Below are positions 24,645 through 32,902 of a DNA stretch of 59,719 nt, piece by piece. A model generated the notes under the pieces. That model saw only the letters and a list, made by a program, of their open reading frames with translations. It ran no database searches and was not told where the DNA came from. Position numbers and translations under genes: made by a program. The DNA comes from Myxococcales bacterium (GTDB taxonomy: Bacteria; Myxococcota_A; UBA9160; UBA4427). The stretch spans positions 1 to 59,719 of the forward strand of contig JADFNE010000024.1 of NCBI GenBank assembly GCA_022563535.1, written 5' to 3'. The first letter of the stretch is position 1; each line of letters begins with the position of its first letter.

Positions 24645-25802
24645 ATGAGACTGAAATACGGCTGTAATCCCCACCAGGAATTCGCCGAAGCCGTGCCCAT
24701 CGATCCCGAGAGCCTTCCGATCGAACTGCTGAATGGCAATCCGTCGATGATCAACTACCTCGACGCCAGCAACGCCTGGCAGTTGGTGAGAGAGCTTCGA
24801 ATCGCCCTCGACCTGCCCGCCGCGGCGAGCTTCAAGCATTGTTCCCCGGCCGGTGCCGCCGTCGCGGTCGACCTGGACGCAGACCTCGCACGGGCCTATG
24901 AGGTGGCGGGAAGCGATCTCACGCCGCAAGCCTGTGCCTATGTTCGCGCTCGGGGTGCGGATCCCAAGAGTTCATTTGGCGACTTTGTCGCGTTGTCCGA
25001 TCCGGTGGATCTCGCGACCGCCAACTTTTTGAAGGGAGTCGTGTCGGACGGAGTCGTGGCCCCTGCTTACGAGCCGGAAGCCCTCGAAGTTCTCAGTTCG
25101 AAGAAGAACGGCGGCTTCATCGTTCTGCGCGGCGACCCTGACTTTGTCCCGCCCGAACGAGAAGTCCGCGAAGTTTTCGGGATGCGCCTCACGCAAGACC
25201 GCAACAACCGGGTGGTGACGGCAAGCGACGTTGCCACGCCGGTGTGCGGAACCTTGACCGACGCGGCGCAGCGGGACATGGTGCTCGGCTTGATCGCCCT
25301 CAAGTACACCCAGTCTAACTCGGTGGGTTATGTCCTCGATGGACAGATGATCGGGATCGGGGCGGGCCAGCAATCGCGCGTCGACTGCACGAAGTTGGCC
25401 GGACAAAAGGCCGACACCTGGCATCTCGGTCGTCATCCACGCGTACTCGATCTCGAGTTCAAGTCCGGCGTCAAGCGTCAGGAACGCATCAATTGGCGCA
25501 TTCGATATCTAGAAGGAGACCTCACGCAGTTCGAAGAAGTCGCCCTGCGCGAGCTGCTCGAAGGCGAGTTGCAGGTGCTGAGCGCCGAAGAGAAGACGGA
25601 ATGGATTCAGAAGCTGACGGGGGTTTCACTGGTCTCCGATGGATTCATTCCTTTTCGAGACAACATCGACCACGCTGCGAAGCACGGCGTCAAGTTCATT
25701 GCCCAGCCCGGCGGATCTTCTCGGGATGCCGAGATCGAATCTGCCTGCAAGGACTACGGCATTGCGATGGTCCACACCGGCCTGCGACTCTTTCATCACT
25801 AG
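24645..25802 (+). CDS. Stand-alone AICAR formyltransferase (PurH C-terminal type)
   Basis: A 385-residue protein equal to the formyltransferase half of PurH. It transfers formyl from 10-formyl-THF to AICAR, the penultimate step of IMP synthesis. Key signatures are LKYGCNPHQ, INYLDASNAWQLVREL, SFKHCSPAGAAVAVD (catalytic Lys-His), RGADPKSSFGDFVALSDP, KNGGFIVL, LKYTQSNSVGYVLDGQMIGIGAGQQSRVDC and DGFIPFRDNIDHAAKHGVKFIAQPGGS. The N-terminal IMP cyclohydrolase domain of bifunctional PurH is absent, so that activity must be encoded elsewhere. The frame is open upstream to 24573 but homology begins at the ATG at 24645. It follows folC closely. Confidence 0.9.
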   Translation: MRLKYGCNPHQEFAEAVPIDPESLPIELLNGNPSMINYLDASNAWQLVRELRIALDLPAAASFKHCSPAGAAVAVDLDADLARAYEVAGSDLTPQACAYVRARGADPKSSFGDFVALSDPVDLATANFLKGVVSDGVVAPAYEPEALEVLSSKKNGGFIVLRGDPDFVPPEREVREVFGMRLTQDRNNRVVTASDVATPVCGTLTDAAQRDMVLGLIALKYTQSNSVGYVLDGQMIGIGAGQQSRVDCTKLAGQKADTWHLGRHPRVLDLEFKSGVKRQERINWRIRYLEGDLTQFEEVALRELLEGELQVLSAEEKTEWIQKLTGVSLVSDGFIPFRDNIDHAAKHGVKFIAQPGGSSRDAEIESACKDYGIAMVHTGLRLFHH

Positions 25803-25811
25803 ATCCATCAC

Positions 25812-27041
25812 ATGAGCGGGATGCGTGAGAACCTTGAAATGGTGAGCCCCAAAGCTTCCGAGCTAAAGACCCATTGGGGACTCGACCCCGAAGTCACGTA
25901 TCTGAATCACGGATCGTTTGGCGCCTGTCCAAAAGTCGTACTCGCGGAACTCCACCGACTGCAGGTCGAACTGGAGAGCGAGCCCGCGACGTTCTTGACT
26001 CGAATGGCACGCGAGCGATTGCTTGCGGCGCGCCGCTCCCTGGGCCAATTCGTAGGTGCGAACCCCGACGATCTCGCCTTTCTGCCAAACGTCACGACCG
26101 CGCTCAATGCAGTTCTCCGGTCGCTGCCACTGCGCGCCGGCGATGAACTCATCGTCAGCAGTCACGAGTACAACGCGTCGCGCAATGTTCTCGAATACGT
26201 CGCGCAAAAAACACAGAGCCGGGTGGTGGTAGTCGAGATTCCGTTTCCGATCGCCGGACCCGATGTCGTGATGGAGCGAATGCGAGATGCCATCACCCCC
26301 CGCACCCGGCTCGCGTTGGTCGATCACGTAACCAGCGCCACGGGGATGCTGATGCCTCTGGCGGAACTCATCGGACTGTTTCACGAGCGCGACGTGGAGG
26401 TCATGGTCGATGGCGCGCATGCCCCGGGGATGATTCCGCTGGACATCGAAGCGTTGGCTCCCGACTATTACACCGGAAACTGTCATAAGTGGATCTGCGC
26501 GCCCAAGGGTGCGGGCTTTCTCTATGTGCGCCCGGATCTGCAAGAACAAGTTCGACCCGCGGTCATCAGCCACGGGGCCAACGCCGGCCTGGTGGGCAAT
26601 GCGCGCTTTCGCGCGGAGTTCGAGTGGACGGGAACCCGCGACATCACACCCTGGTTGTGTGTCCCCAGCGCCATCTCCTGTCTGGGTTCGCTACTCCCGG
26701 GCGGCTGGCCCGAAGTCATGGACCGCAACCACGCGCTCGCAGTCGAGGGGCGTGCTCTGCTCGCAGCCAGTCTTGGCGTCGAGCTTCCCTGCCCAGACGA
26801 TATGTTGGGGAGCCTCGCGACACTTCACCTGCCCGAGAGCGCGCGGTTCGAAGCGGAGTCTTCAGCCTCAGCGCTCGACCTCAACCCGCTCCAGGAAGCC
26901 CTGTTTCATCAACACAAAATCGAGATGCCGGTGCTCAGCTGCCCGGAATCTGGCAGACCCATGTTGCGCGTCTCCGCCCAGCTCTACAACGAACTCGACG
27001 ACTACGAGCGACTCGCTCGGGCGCTTCGGTCGCTGTTGTAG
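25812..27041 (+). CDS. Class V PLP aminotransferase, isopenicillin N epimerase-like
   Basis: A 409-residue fold-type I PLP enzyme of the class V family. It has YLNHGSFGACP, LAFLPNVTTALNAVLRSL, SSHEYNASRNVLEYV, VDHVTSATG, the PLP-binding Asp in VDGAHAPGMIPLDIEAL and the Schiff-base Lys in YTGNCHKWICAPKGAGFLY (about 225). This subgroup is often annotated as isopenicillin N epimerase-like or cysteine desulfurase-like; the true substrate is usually unknown. It starts 9 bp after the AICAR formyltransferase gene. A TGTAGC hexamer is repeated at its stop codon. Confidence 0.88.
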   Translation: MSGMRENLEMVSPKASELKTHWGLDPEVTYLNHGSFGACPKVVLAELHRLQVELESEPATFLTRMARERLLAARRSLGQFVGANPDDLAFLPNVTTALNAVLRSLPLRAGDELIVSSHEYNASRNVLEYVAQKTQSRVVVVEIPFPIAGPDVVMERMRDAITPRTRLALVDHVTSATGMLMPLAELIGLFHERDVEVMVDGAHAPGMIPLDIEALAPDYYTGNCHKWICAPKGAGFLYVRPDLQEQVRPAVISHGANAGLVGNARFRAEFEWTGTRDITPWLCVPSAISCLGSLLPGGWPEVMDRNHALAVEGRALLAASLGVELPCPDDMLGSLATLHLPESARFEAESSASALDLNPLQEALFHQHKIEMPVLSCPESGRPMLRVSAQLYNELDDYERLARALRSLL

Positions 27042-27060
27042 CTGTAGCTGTAGCTGTAGT
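27027..27060. repeat. Hexanucleotide repeat TGTAGC at a gene end
   Basis: About four to five copies of the hexamer TGTAGC begin in the final codon and stop of the class V aminotransferase gene and continue into the spacer. Each unit supplies an in-frame TAG, so changes in copy number would not alter the protein. Confidence 0.7.
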
Positions 27061-27101
27061 CGTGGAGCAGGTTCGGAACCGATTCCGGGAATCGCGCCAG
27101 A

Positions 27102-27938
27102 CTATTCGCTGGCAGGCTCAGTCTGGAATAGCACGCAGCCCGGCCCTCGGTTCGTCACGAGATAGAGACCGAACCCCTCAGTCGGAAAGTTGTCGCCGCG
27201 GGGCGGTGTGAGTCGAGATTCATCGGTGTCGCTGCATGCCGCGGTTTTGGCGCTGCCCATCAACAGATTGAGAAATTCGCCGAGGGCGTCATCGGCGTCG
27301 CCGGGATCGAGTTCACTGGGCTCGCACATGAGCATTGCAGCCGCGATCTGGTGGGCGAGTTGCTCGCTTGCCGCGATGCCGATGATGAGGTGTTCCCCGC
27401 CTTCAACCTCGATCCAACGTCGGTGTTCAAGGGCTGGGTCATCGAACCACTCCGGTCCCCACTGGGTCAAGATCTGAAGGCGCGCCATTCTCGAGGCAAT
27501 CCTGGGCAACGCTTCGAGGGTCAGCGCTGCAATTCGGTTGCGAGTGATTTCCACGGGAGCTTGATTCCGTTCGTTGAAGGCCGAGACTTCGTGTTTGTAT
27601 TGATCGAGCAGATCTTCCAGCGCGGAACGCGTCACGATATCGAGCCGCACGAGGGATTCGCCGATATAGAGGTGACTCGTAGTGCGTTGATGAGTAAGCG
27701 TCTGGAGTTGTGACTCGGTGAGGAACTCCATCGCAACGGCGATTTCACCGAAGCGCCGATCAATGGATCGTTGTTTCTCCAGCACCTCGCGAACCTGCCC
27801 CTTGTCCATCCAGTTTTCGCGAACCGCGAGTTCGCCGATCCGGAGGTTGACCTGATCGCACAACTCCAGCGCCTCTTGGAGGTGACGGTGTTCGATTTCG
27901 CCCGTGGCGATCAAGAATTCACCAAAAAATCGCGGCAT
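27102..27938 (-). CDS. MshEN-type domain fused to CheX-like phosphatase domain
   Basis: A 278-residue protein in two parts. Residues 1-110 contain tandem helical motifs as in the N-terminal MshEN domains of type II secretion/type IV pilus ATPases (FGEFLIATGEIEHRHLQEALE, RIGELAVRENWMDKGQV, YIGESLVRLDIV), which can bind c-di-GMP in some proteins. From about residue 130 it is CheX-like: IIGIAASEQLAHQIAAAMLM and DDALGEFLNLLMG, which has the E-x2-N of CheC/CheX phosphatases. It may link c-di-GMP sensing or polar assembly to dephosphorylation of a response regulator. No chemotaxis operon is adjacent. Confidence 0.72.
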   Translation of the reverse strand: MPRFFGEFLIATGEIEHRHLQEALELCDQVNLRIGELAVRENWMDKGQVREVLEKQRSIDRRFGEIAVAMEFLTESQLQTLTHQRTTSHLYIGESLVRLDIVTRSALEDLLDQYKHEVSAFNERNQAPVEITRNRIAALTLEALPRIASRMARLQILTQWGPEWFDDPALEHRRWIEVEGGEHLIIGIAASEQLAHQIAAAMLMCEPSELDPGDADDALGEFLNLLMGSAKTAACSDTDESRLTPPRGDNFPTEGFGLYLVTNRGPGCVLFQTEPASE

Positions 27939-28075
27939 TACTGAAAGACCCTTCGCCGTGGAGCCGGAAGTTCGTGTGCACTATCTCGTTACAAGCTCAA
28001 TGTCGGCAAAAGATCGGCATCACTTAACCCTGTGCGGTTGTGTGCCCACGTCCAAAACTGACGCTTCGATGCTTC

Positions 28076-29371
28076 TCAACTGCGATGGACCCTGGTCAAC
28101 AACCGAACCAGCAGCGCAAGGAAAATCAAGCCAGCGAAATAGACATAGGATTGGAGAATGTTGAAGTTTGTCTCGGCGAGGCGGTTGAGCAAGCGAAAAT
28201 TATTGCTGATCAACATGAAGCTGATGAGCAGGGGTGCGAGGTAGCGCGCTCGCTCGCGCGACTCGAGTGCGAGAACTGCGGGCAGTGCGATGGCGAACAG
28301 TGGCAGCGTCACCCCATAGTGATGGGTCCAGACTGTGGGTGAAGCCAGAGTTGCGCACAGAACAACGATCGACAGCTCCAGTGGCCCTGCGCTTCGCGGA
28401 CCAGAGCGAGGCGGAAATAGCCCGACGACCATCAGCCCCAGGGTGCTCACCAGCGTGCCCCCGTGCACCCAGGGGTGGTAGGTCATGAGCAGGTTCCGAT
28501 CCCAGGTAAGGGAATCGCCGTTGTGGAACAAGCGATGGAGCAGGCCATTCATCGACTGATTTGGATGAAATATTTCTCCTTGTTGGGAGATGTATGAGAG
28601 AACGCCGAGGTAGTCGGTGTGGTTGTCCCAGCCAAAAACCAATAGCGAGACAAGAGCGAAACACGCCATCGGTAAGGTGAAGCCCTTGATGAATTCCCAT
28701 TGCTTGCGCACAGCACCCCAAATGACGACAAGCGCAAAGGTGGGTTTTATCACGCAGATCAACGCCAGGAATACGCCGCTCGTCCGCCGGTACCCCTCCA
28801 ACCACGCCCAGAGCACTCCCGCGATCAACAAGTCGATCCAGACCTGAATTTGCCCGAGGTAGTAGCCGCGCACGATTGGGTAGAAGGTGAGGGTGAATCC
28901 GAAAGCCAGCACGGCGAACAAAATCTCGGAGCTTCTCGAAACCTCATGCGTGAGACCAAACCGTTTTCGCGCGAGGAAAAACACCCGTGCGAGCACCGCA
29001 GCTAGTCCCCAGATACACCACCAGGAAATCCGGTTCAGTCGCTGGTCGCCAATCGGATCGGCGAGACCGGTCCCGCGCAGCGCTTTGAGTATGAGTAAGC
29101 TCGAGGGGGGATATTGAAAGCGAACATTGTTGTCGAAGTAGAGAGCTGAATAGAGCGGCTTGTTGCGCGGTTCGTCGGTGTAGAAGAGCGCGGTTCGCAT
29201 TGCCTTCCACGAGTCGGCGTGGGCGCCTTGCTCGATGAAGGCCTTGGTGTAGTCGAGCGTCGTGACCTGTTGGGGTTGCCAGGGCAGACGGGGCAGTGCC
29301 CAGTTGATCACCAGGCCGTTTGCGATCACAAATAGGAGAAGCCCGGTCTTGAGTGTCAACTTGGAGGTCAA
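28076..29371 (-). CDS. GT87-like (DUF2029) polyprenol-dependent membrane glycosyltransferase
   Basis: A 431-residue integral membrane protein with about ten membrane segments, of the GT-C/GT87 class that uses polyprenyl-phosphate mannose or similar donors. Features include an early periplasmic loop with LDYTKAFIEQG and FQYPPSSLLIL (the YPP motif typical of the family), GYYLGQIQVWIDLLI, FLALICVIKPTFALV, FHPNQSMNGLLHRLF and WTHHYGVTLPL. The TTG start overlaps the stop of the upstream gene (TTGA), so the two glycosyltransferases are co-translated and probably act on one glycan or lipid. Confidence 0.82.
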   Translation of the reverse strand: MTSKLTLKTGLLLFVIANGLVINWALPRLPWQPQQVTTLDYTKAFIEQGAHADSWKAMRTALFYTDEPRNKPLYSALYFDNNVRFQYPPSSLLILKALRGTGLADPIGDQRLNRISWWCIWGLAAVLARVFFLARKRFGLTHEVSRSSEILFAVLAFGFTLTFYPIVRGYYLGQIQVWIDLLIAGVLWAWLEGYRRTSGVFLALICVIKPTFALVVIWGAVRKQWEFIKGFTLPMACFALVSLLVFGWDNHTDYLGVLSYISQQGEIFHPNQSMNGLLHRLFHNGDSLTWDRNLLMTYHPWVHGGTLVSTLGLMVVGLFPPRSGPRSAGPLELSIVVLCATLASPTVWTHHYGVTLPLFAIALPAVLALESRERARYLAPLLISFMLISNNFRLLNRLAETNFNILQSYVYFAGLIFLALLVRLLTRVHRS

Positions 29372-31035
29372 GGCGCCCCTTTGCCAGCTGCCGCTCGGGT
29401 TGGCGTAGCCGCATTGCGATCTCGTCGTTCGAGAAAAGAAAAGTACCCCGATTGTCCATTGATCGCGTCGGTCAAGAAGACCGAACCAACCCGGTACTCC
29501 CGCGCGACCAGTTCATCGACTTCGTCGACCAACAGCGGGATCCCGGCCAGGGGTTCCTTGCGAAGCCTGCGACTGAACATATAGAAAGTGGGTTGCTTGG
29601 CGAAGATGTAGGGGTAGTCGGTCTTTTCGTGTCCCGGGAGTCCGCTCCCCAGTTCTTCTCGCCCATGACTCCGATGGGCGATGTGACGATCCGTGATTCC
29701 GTGAACATCGTAGACTGCGAGTCCCGAAAAGTATGCCACCGCCCCAATCGCACCCGTCGCGAGGCTTTCTCCCGGGCGCCCATAGTGCGCGAAGAACTCG
29801 CCGATCAACTGATGACGCGCAACATACCAGCGCTCGGTCAAGACTCCGCGATAGTTGCCGTGCATGAGTTCGGGTTTTTTGACCCAATTGCTTTCGAGTG
29901 GTGTCGAGTGGAACAGACTTCCAGCCAAACCGAGCAACGTTGCGGCCTTGATCCCCTGGGCCAGGCCCTGATTGGAGCCAATTCCGCTGATGGCCCGGTG
30001 GAGTGCCGCGCTGATGAGTAAATAGAGGAAGGGAAGAATCGGCACGTAGAACCGGTACATCGCCATGTAGTCCCCCCCGACCCACGTAACGTAGACCGAG
30101 TAGAACGAGACGATCGCCGCGCAGAGGGGAAGCAAGCCGCGATCGCCATCTCCAGCGGGAGTCGCATCCGGTGTGGTTCTCTTGCGAGCAAACGTGGCCA
30201 GACCGAGGACTGCGATCCAGGGCAAGACAAAATGGAGCGCAAAGAGCGCGGTGTAGTGTGCACCGCGAAGCGCCTGCGCGGCGCCACCGCCCGTCTTGGC
30301 GTAAAACGTATTGGGCAGGAAGTCGCCAAAGTAATTCCAACGCCAGAGCCAATAGAGCCCGGCCAGTACGCCATAGCCCACCAGCGCGAGCAGCAACGTG
30401 AGCACCCAAGCGCGTTTGCGCTGGTCCGCGCGATACACGGACCAGCCAGACGCGGCAGCCATGAGCATCGCGATCAACAGGCCTTCGGGACGGGTGAGGG
30501 TTGCGAGAAACAGTGACCCGTAGGCGAGCCACGCATCGCTTGTGTGTCCGGTGTTGAGAAAGCGCGCATGGAGATAGACCGCCGCAGTGATCCACAAGCA
30601 GAACACGTTGGTTTCCATCCCCGATGTCGCCCAGGTGGCGAACGGACCCGAGCAGGCGAGGGCCAGGCACGGAAGCGCGGCAAAGCGGCTTGTCCAACCC
30701 AGCAGTTTCGCAGAGCGGTACACGAGGAGCAGGGTCGCGAGGCTTGCCGCCGCGCCGATCCACTGGGCTGTAAGCGGCAGGTCGAGCCCCAACCCGAGGA
30801 TCCCGGCGGAAATCAGCAGCCAGAGAAAATTTGTATATCCCTCGACCGGGGCATCGCCAACGTTCCATACCAGGCCGTGATCGGCAACGAGATTCTTGGC
30901 GAAGCGAAATGTGATGTAGGCGTCTTCAGTGACACACGCGAGATACACCGCATGAACGATGAAGATGAGCGCAACGGACCCGCAGATCGTTGCAGAACGC
31001 GAATCAATGCCAAAGCGTTCCCCGAGTGCACGCAT
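29368..31035 (-). CDS. GT-C membrane glycosyltransferase resembling AftB-type arabinofuranosyltransferases
   Basis: A 555-residue integral membrane protein. The N-terminal loop has EDAYITFRFAKNLVADHG then LVWNVGDAPVEGYTNFLWLL, the acidic and aromatic pattern seen in mycobacterial AftB and related GT-C enzymes, and later DFLPNTFYAKTG. About nine to ten membrane helices are followed by a soluble periplasmic domain after residue 380. AftB uses decaprenyl-phosphoarabinose; the donor here is not known and need not be arabinose. It is the first gene of a pair with the GT87-like enzyme. Confidence 0.8.
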   Translation of the reverse strand: MRALGERFGIDSRSATICGSVALIFIVHAVYLACVTEDAYITFRFAKNLVADHGLVWNVGDAPVEGYTNFLWLLISAGILGLGLDLPLTAQWIGAAASLATLLLVYRSAKLLGWTSRFAALPCLALACSGPFATWATSGMETNVFCLWITAAVYLHARFLNTGHTSDAWLAYGSLFLATLTRPEGLLIAMLMAAASGWSVYRADQRKRAWVLTLLLALVGYGVLAGLYWLWRWNYFGDFLPNTFYAKTGGGAAQALRGAHYTALFALHFVLPWIAVLGLATFARKRTTPDATPAGDGDRGLLPLCAAIVSFYSVYVTWVGGDYMAMYRFYVPILPFLYLLISAALHRAISGIGSNQGLAQGIKAATLLGLAGSLFHSTPLESNWVKKPELMHGNYRGVLTERWYVARHQLIGEFFAHYGRPGESLATGAIGAVAYFSGLAVYDVHGITDRHIAHRSHGREELGSGLPGHEKTDYPYIFAKQPTFYMFSRRLRKEPLAGIPLLVDEVDELVAREYRVGSVFLTDAINGQSGYFSFLERRDRNAATPTRAAAGKGAP

Positions 31036-31195
31036 GCGCGACTAAGCCTATCACAGCGCCTATCACAGCAAAGGTTGCGATAATTTGGAGCCTGCGCGCT
31101 GCGTGAGTAGAAAATTTGCCAGACGCCTAAAGCCAGACCCCGATACGAGTCGATAGACGAGCGCAAATCACACTTGCAGGATACGGGAGTCACGA

Positions 31196-31423
31196 GTGCA
31201 ATCCGATTATCAACGGCTGGTTCGCAACCGCAGATCGCGCGGACTCGTACGCGAACTAGGGCTCGGGGTCGCGCTTCTCATCGCGATCGTGCTGGGCTGT
31301 ATCCTGCTCCCGGACATGCCCGGGAATGCTCACATCCAAGCGGTGGGTACGGCGCCGCCGGCAATCCAGTCTTCGTCACCACACGAAAGCGAACGCCCCG
31401 AAGTCATCGCGGCGGAATCTTAG
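31196..31423 (+). CDS. Small single-pass membrane protein
   Basis: A 75-residue protein with a basic N-terminus (RLVRNRRSRGLVRELG), one hydrophobic segment (GVALLIAIVLGCILLP) and a short polar tail, expected to face the periplasm. The GTG start has GGGAG eight bases upstream. I do not recognise it and it has no strong context: it is divergent from the glycosyltransferase pair and convergent with the next small gene. Confidence 0.5.
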   Translation: MQSDYQRLVRNRRSRGLVRELGLGVALLIAIVLGCILLPDMPGNAHIQAVGTAPPAIQSSSPHESERPEVIAAES

Positions 31424-31443
31424 GCCGCCGGGTTCGCTACCCG

Positions 31444-31752
31444 TCAGGCCAGCAGGCCGAACCCGGATTCGAACGCCACGGTTCCGTCCTCGGAAACCGA
31501 AAAACCCACAGTGGCGTGCGGCTTGAACCAGCGATCGCTGTTCACCTCGCAGGCGCTGCCCGAAACCGTGAGGGTTGGGTCGCGGCTCGACCCGACGCTC
31601 ACGTGCATTTCCAGGCGATACTCGGTTCCAGATTTACCGGTGGCGATCTTGACCGGCTCGTGGCCGACGAGTTCGATCAACTCGCGGCGGCGCCAACTCC
31701 GATACGGAGAGACGAAATGGGCCAGCAGGGCTTGCGCTTCGGGCAGGTTCAT
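31444..31752 (-). CDS. Hypothetical protein upstream of the HIP-type operon
   Basis: A 102-residue soluble protein of unknown family. It has an N-terminal helical part (MNLPEAQALLAHFVSPYRSW, RRRELIELVGHEPV) and a beta-rich remainder (EYRLEMHVSVG, PTLTVSGSACEV, ATVGFSVSEDGTVAFESGF), a balanced pattern that looks like a true fold. It starts at the ATG at 31752; the frame is open to 31881. It is divergent from the ipdA operon, and the palindrome at 31848 lies between them, so both may answer to the same regulator. Confidence 0.6.
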   Translation of the reverse strand: MNLPEAQALLAHFVSPYRSWRRRELIELVGHEPVKIATGKSGTEYRLEMHVSVGSSRDPTLTVSGSACEVNSDRWFKPHATVGFSVSEDGTVAFESGFGLLA

Positions 31753-31836
31753 GGGATCGCGACCTCTGATCTCGAAAGTATCGTGGGCCGGGGACTCGCT
31801 CGCACGCTGGACGGACCTGTTTCTGCCGATCCGGCT

Positions 31837-31870
31837 TGCTTTACAGAAACGATACGTATCGTTATTGTAT
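31837..31870 (+). promoter_or_regulatory. Promoter with a 16-bp palindromic operator
   Basis: The perfect palindrome AACGATACGTATCGTT occupies 31848-31863. It falls in the spacer between a possible -35 (TTACAG, 31841-31846) and -10 (TATTGT, 31863-31868), a classic position for a repressor site. Size and symmetry fit a TetR-family dimer. It lies about 190 bp before ipdA and about 100 bp before the divergent gene at 31752. It differs from the AnCAAG-type KstR2 site of actinobacteria. Confidence 0.6.
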
Positions 31871-32053
31871 ACCGGCGGCATCGATCAAGACCCCCTCGTT
31901 CCGGGATGACAGCCAGCCCCCTGCGGGAAGTCGGCGAAATAGCGCGATCTGGGCGGACATTTCGCGATAATCCGAACACTGCCCAATCGACTCGTGGTGA
32001 TCCGGGCGGCCTGTGACCGCGCCCGCGACTCTCGGGAGAAAAGGTTTCGATTC

Positions 32054-32902
32054 GTGGATAAACGAACCACCGAGCAGGAAGTCATCGACGAATTGCGCGA
32101 TGGCATGACGATCGGGATCGGGGGCTGGGGCTCGCGACGCAAGCCGATGTCGCTGGTGCGCGAAATCATTCGCTCGAAACTCAAGGATCTCACCATCGTT
32201 TCCTACGGCGGCCCTGACGTCGGGCTGCTGTGCGCCACGGGCAAAGTAAAGAAAGTCATTTACGGCTTTGTCTCCCTGGACTCGATTCCTCTCGAACCCC
32301 ATTTCCGAATCGCACGACAGACCGCTTCGATCGAAGCAGTCGAACTCGACGAAGGCATGCTGCAATGGGGATTGTTGGCGGCCGTGCATCGGGTTCCATT
32401 CCTTCCGACTCGCGCGGGCCTGGGATCGGATCTGGAAAGAAACAACCCCGATTTCAAGCGGATCCAATCCCCCTACGACGACGGCGAGACCTTCATCGCC
32501 ATGCCCGCGTTGGAACTCGACGTGGCCCTCATCCACATGAACCGCGGCGATGAATCGGGCAACGGTCAGTTTCTCGGCCCGGACCCCTTCTTCGACGACC
32601 TCTACTGCCTTGCGGCCAAGCGCCGATTCATGTCGGTGGAAAAAATCGTTCCAACCCAGGACCTGATCAAGCAAGCCAGCGTCCACACCCTGCGGATCAA
32701 CCGCACCATGATCGACGGAGTGATCGAAGCCCCAAACGGAGCGCACTTTACCGAGTGTCCCCCGGACTACGAGCGCGACGAAGCATTCCAGAAAGAATAC
32801 GCCGCGACGGCAAAGGATCTCGAAGCCTGGGAAGCGTTCAAGAAGCGCTACCTCGATGTGTCCTCGGAGAAGGAATATCAGGAGGCTGTAAAGTCTCGAT
32901 GA
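32054..32902 (+). CDS. ipdA: IpdA-type CoA-transferase-fold ring hydrolase, alpha subunit
   Basis: A 282-residue class I CoA-transferase alpha-type subunit that closely resembles mycobacterial IpdA: MTIGIGGWGSRRKPMSLVRE, LTIVSYGGPDVGLLCATGKV, YGFVSLDSIPLEPHF, FLPTRAGLGSDLER, ETFIAMPALELDVALIHMNR and VNRMMVDA-like INRTMIDGVIEAPNGAHFT. With IpdB it forms a hydrolase, not a transferase, that opens steroid ring C of COCHEA-CoA in HIP catabolism. The GTG at 32054 has AAAAGG upstream and matches the family N-terminus (DKRTT); the frame is open from 31994. ATGA overlap with ipdB. Confidence 0.9.
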   Translation: MDKRTTEQEVIDELRDGMTIGIGGWGSRRKPMSLVREIIRSKLKDLTIVSYGGPDVGLLCATGKVKKVIYGFVSLDSIPLEPHFRIARQTASIEAVELDEGMLQWGLLAAVHRVPFLPTRAGLGSDLERNNPDFKRIQSPYDDGETFIAMPALELDVALIHMNRGDESGNGQFLGPDPFFDDLYCLAAKRRFMSVEKIVPTQDLIKQASVHTLRINRTMIDGVIEAPNGAHFTECPPDYERDEAFQKEYAATAKDLEAWEAFKKRYLDVSSEKEYQEAVKSR

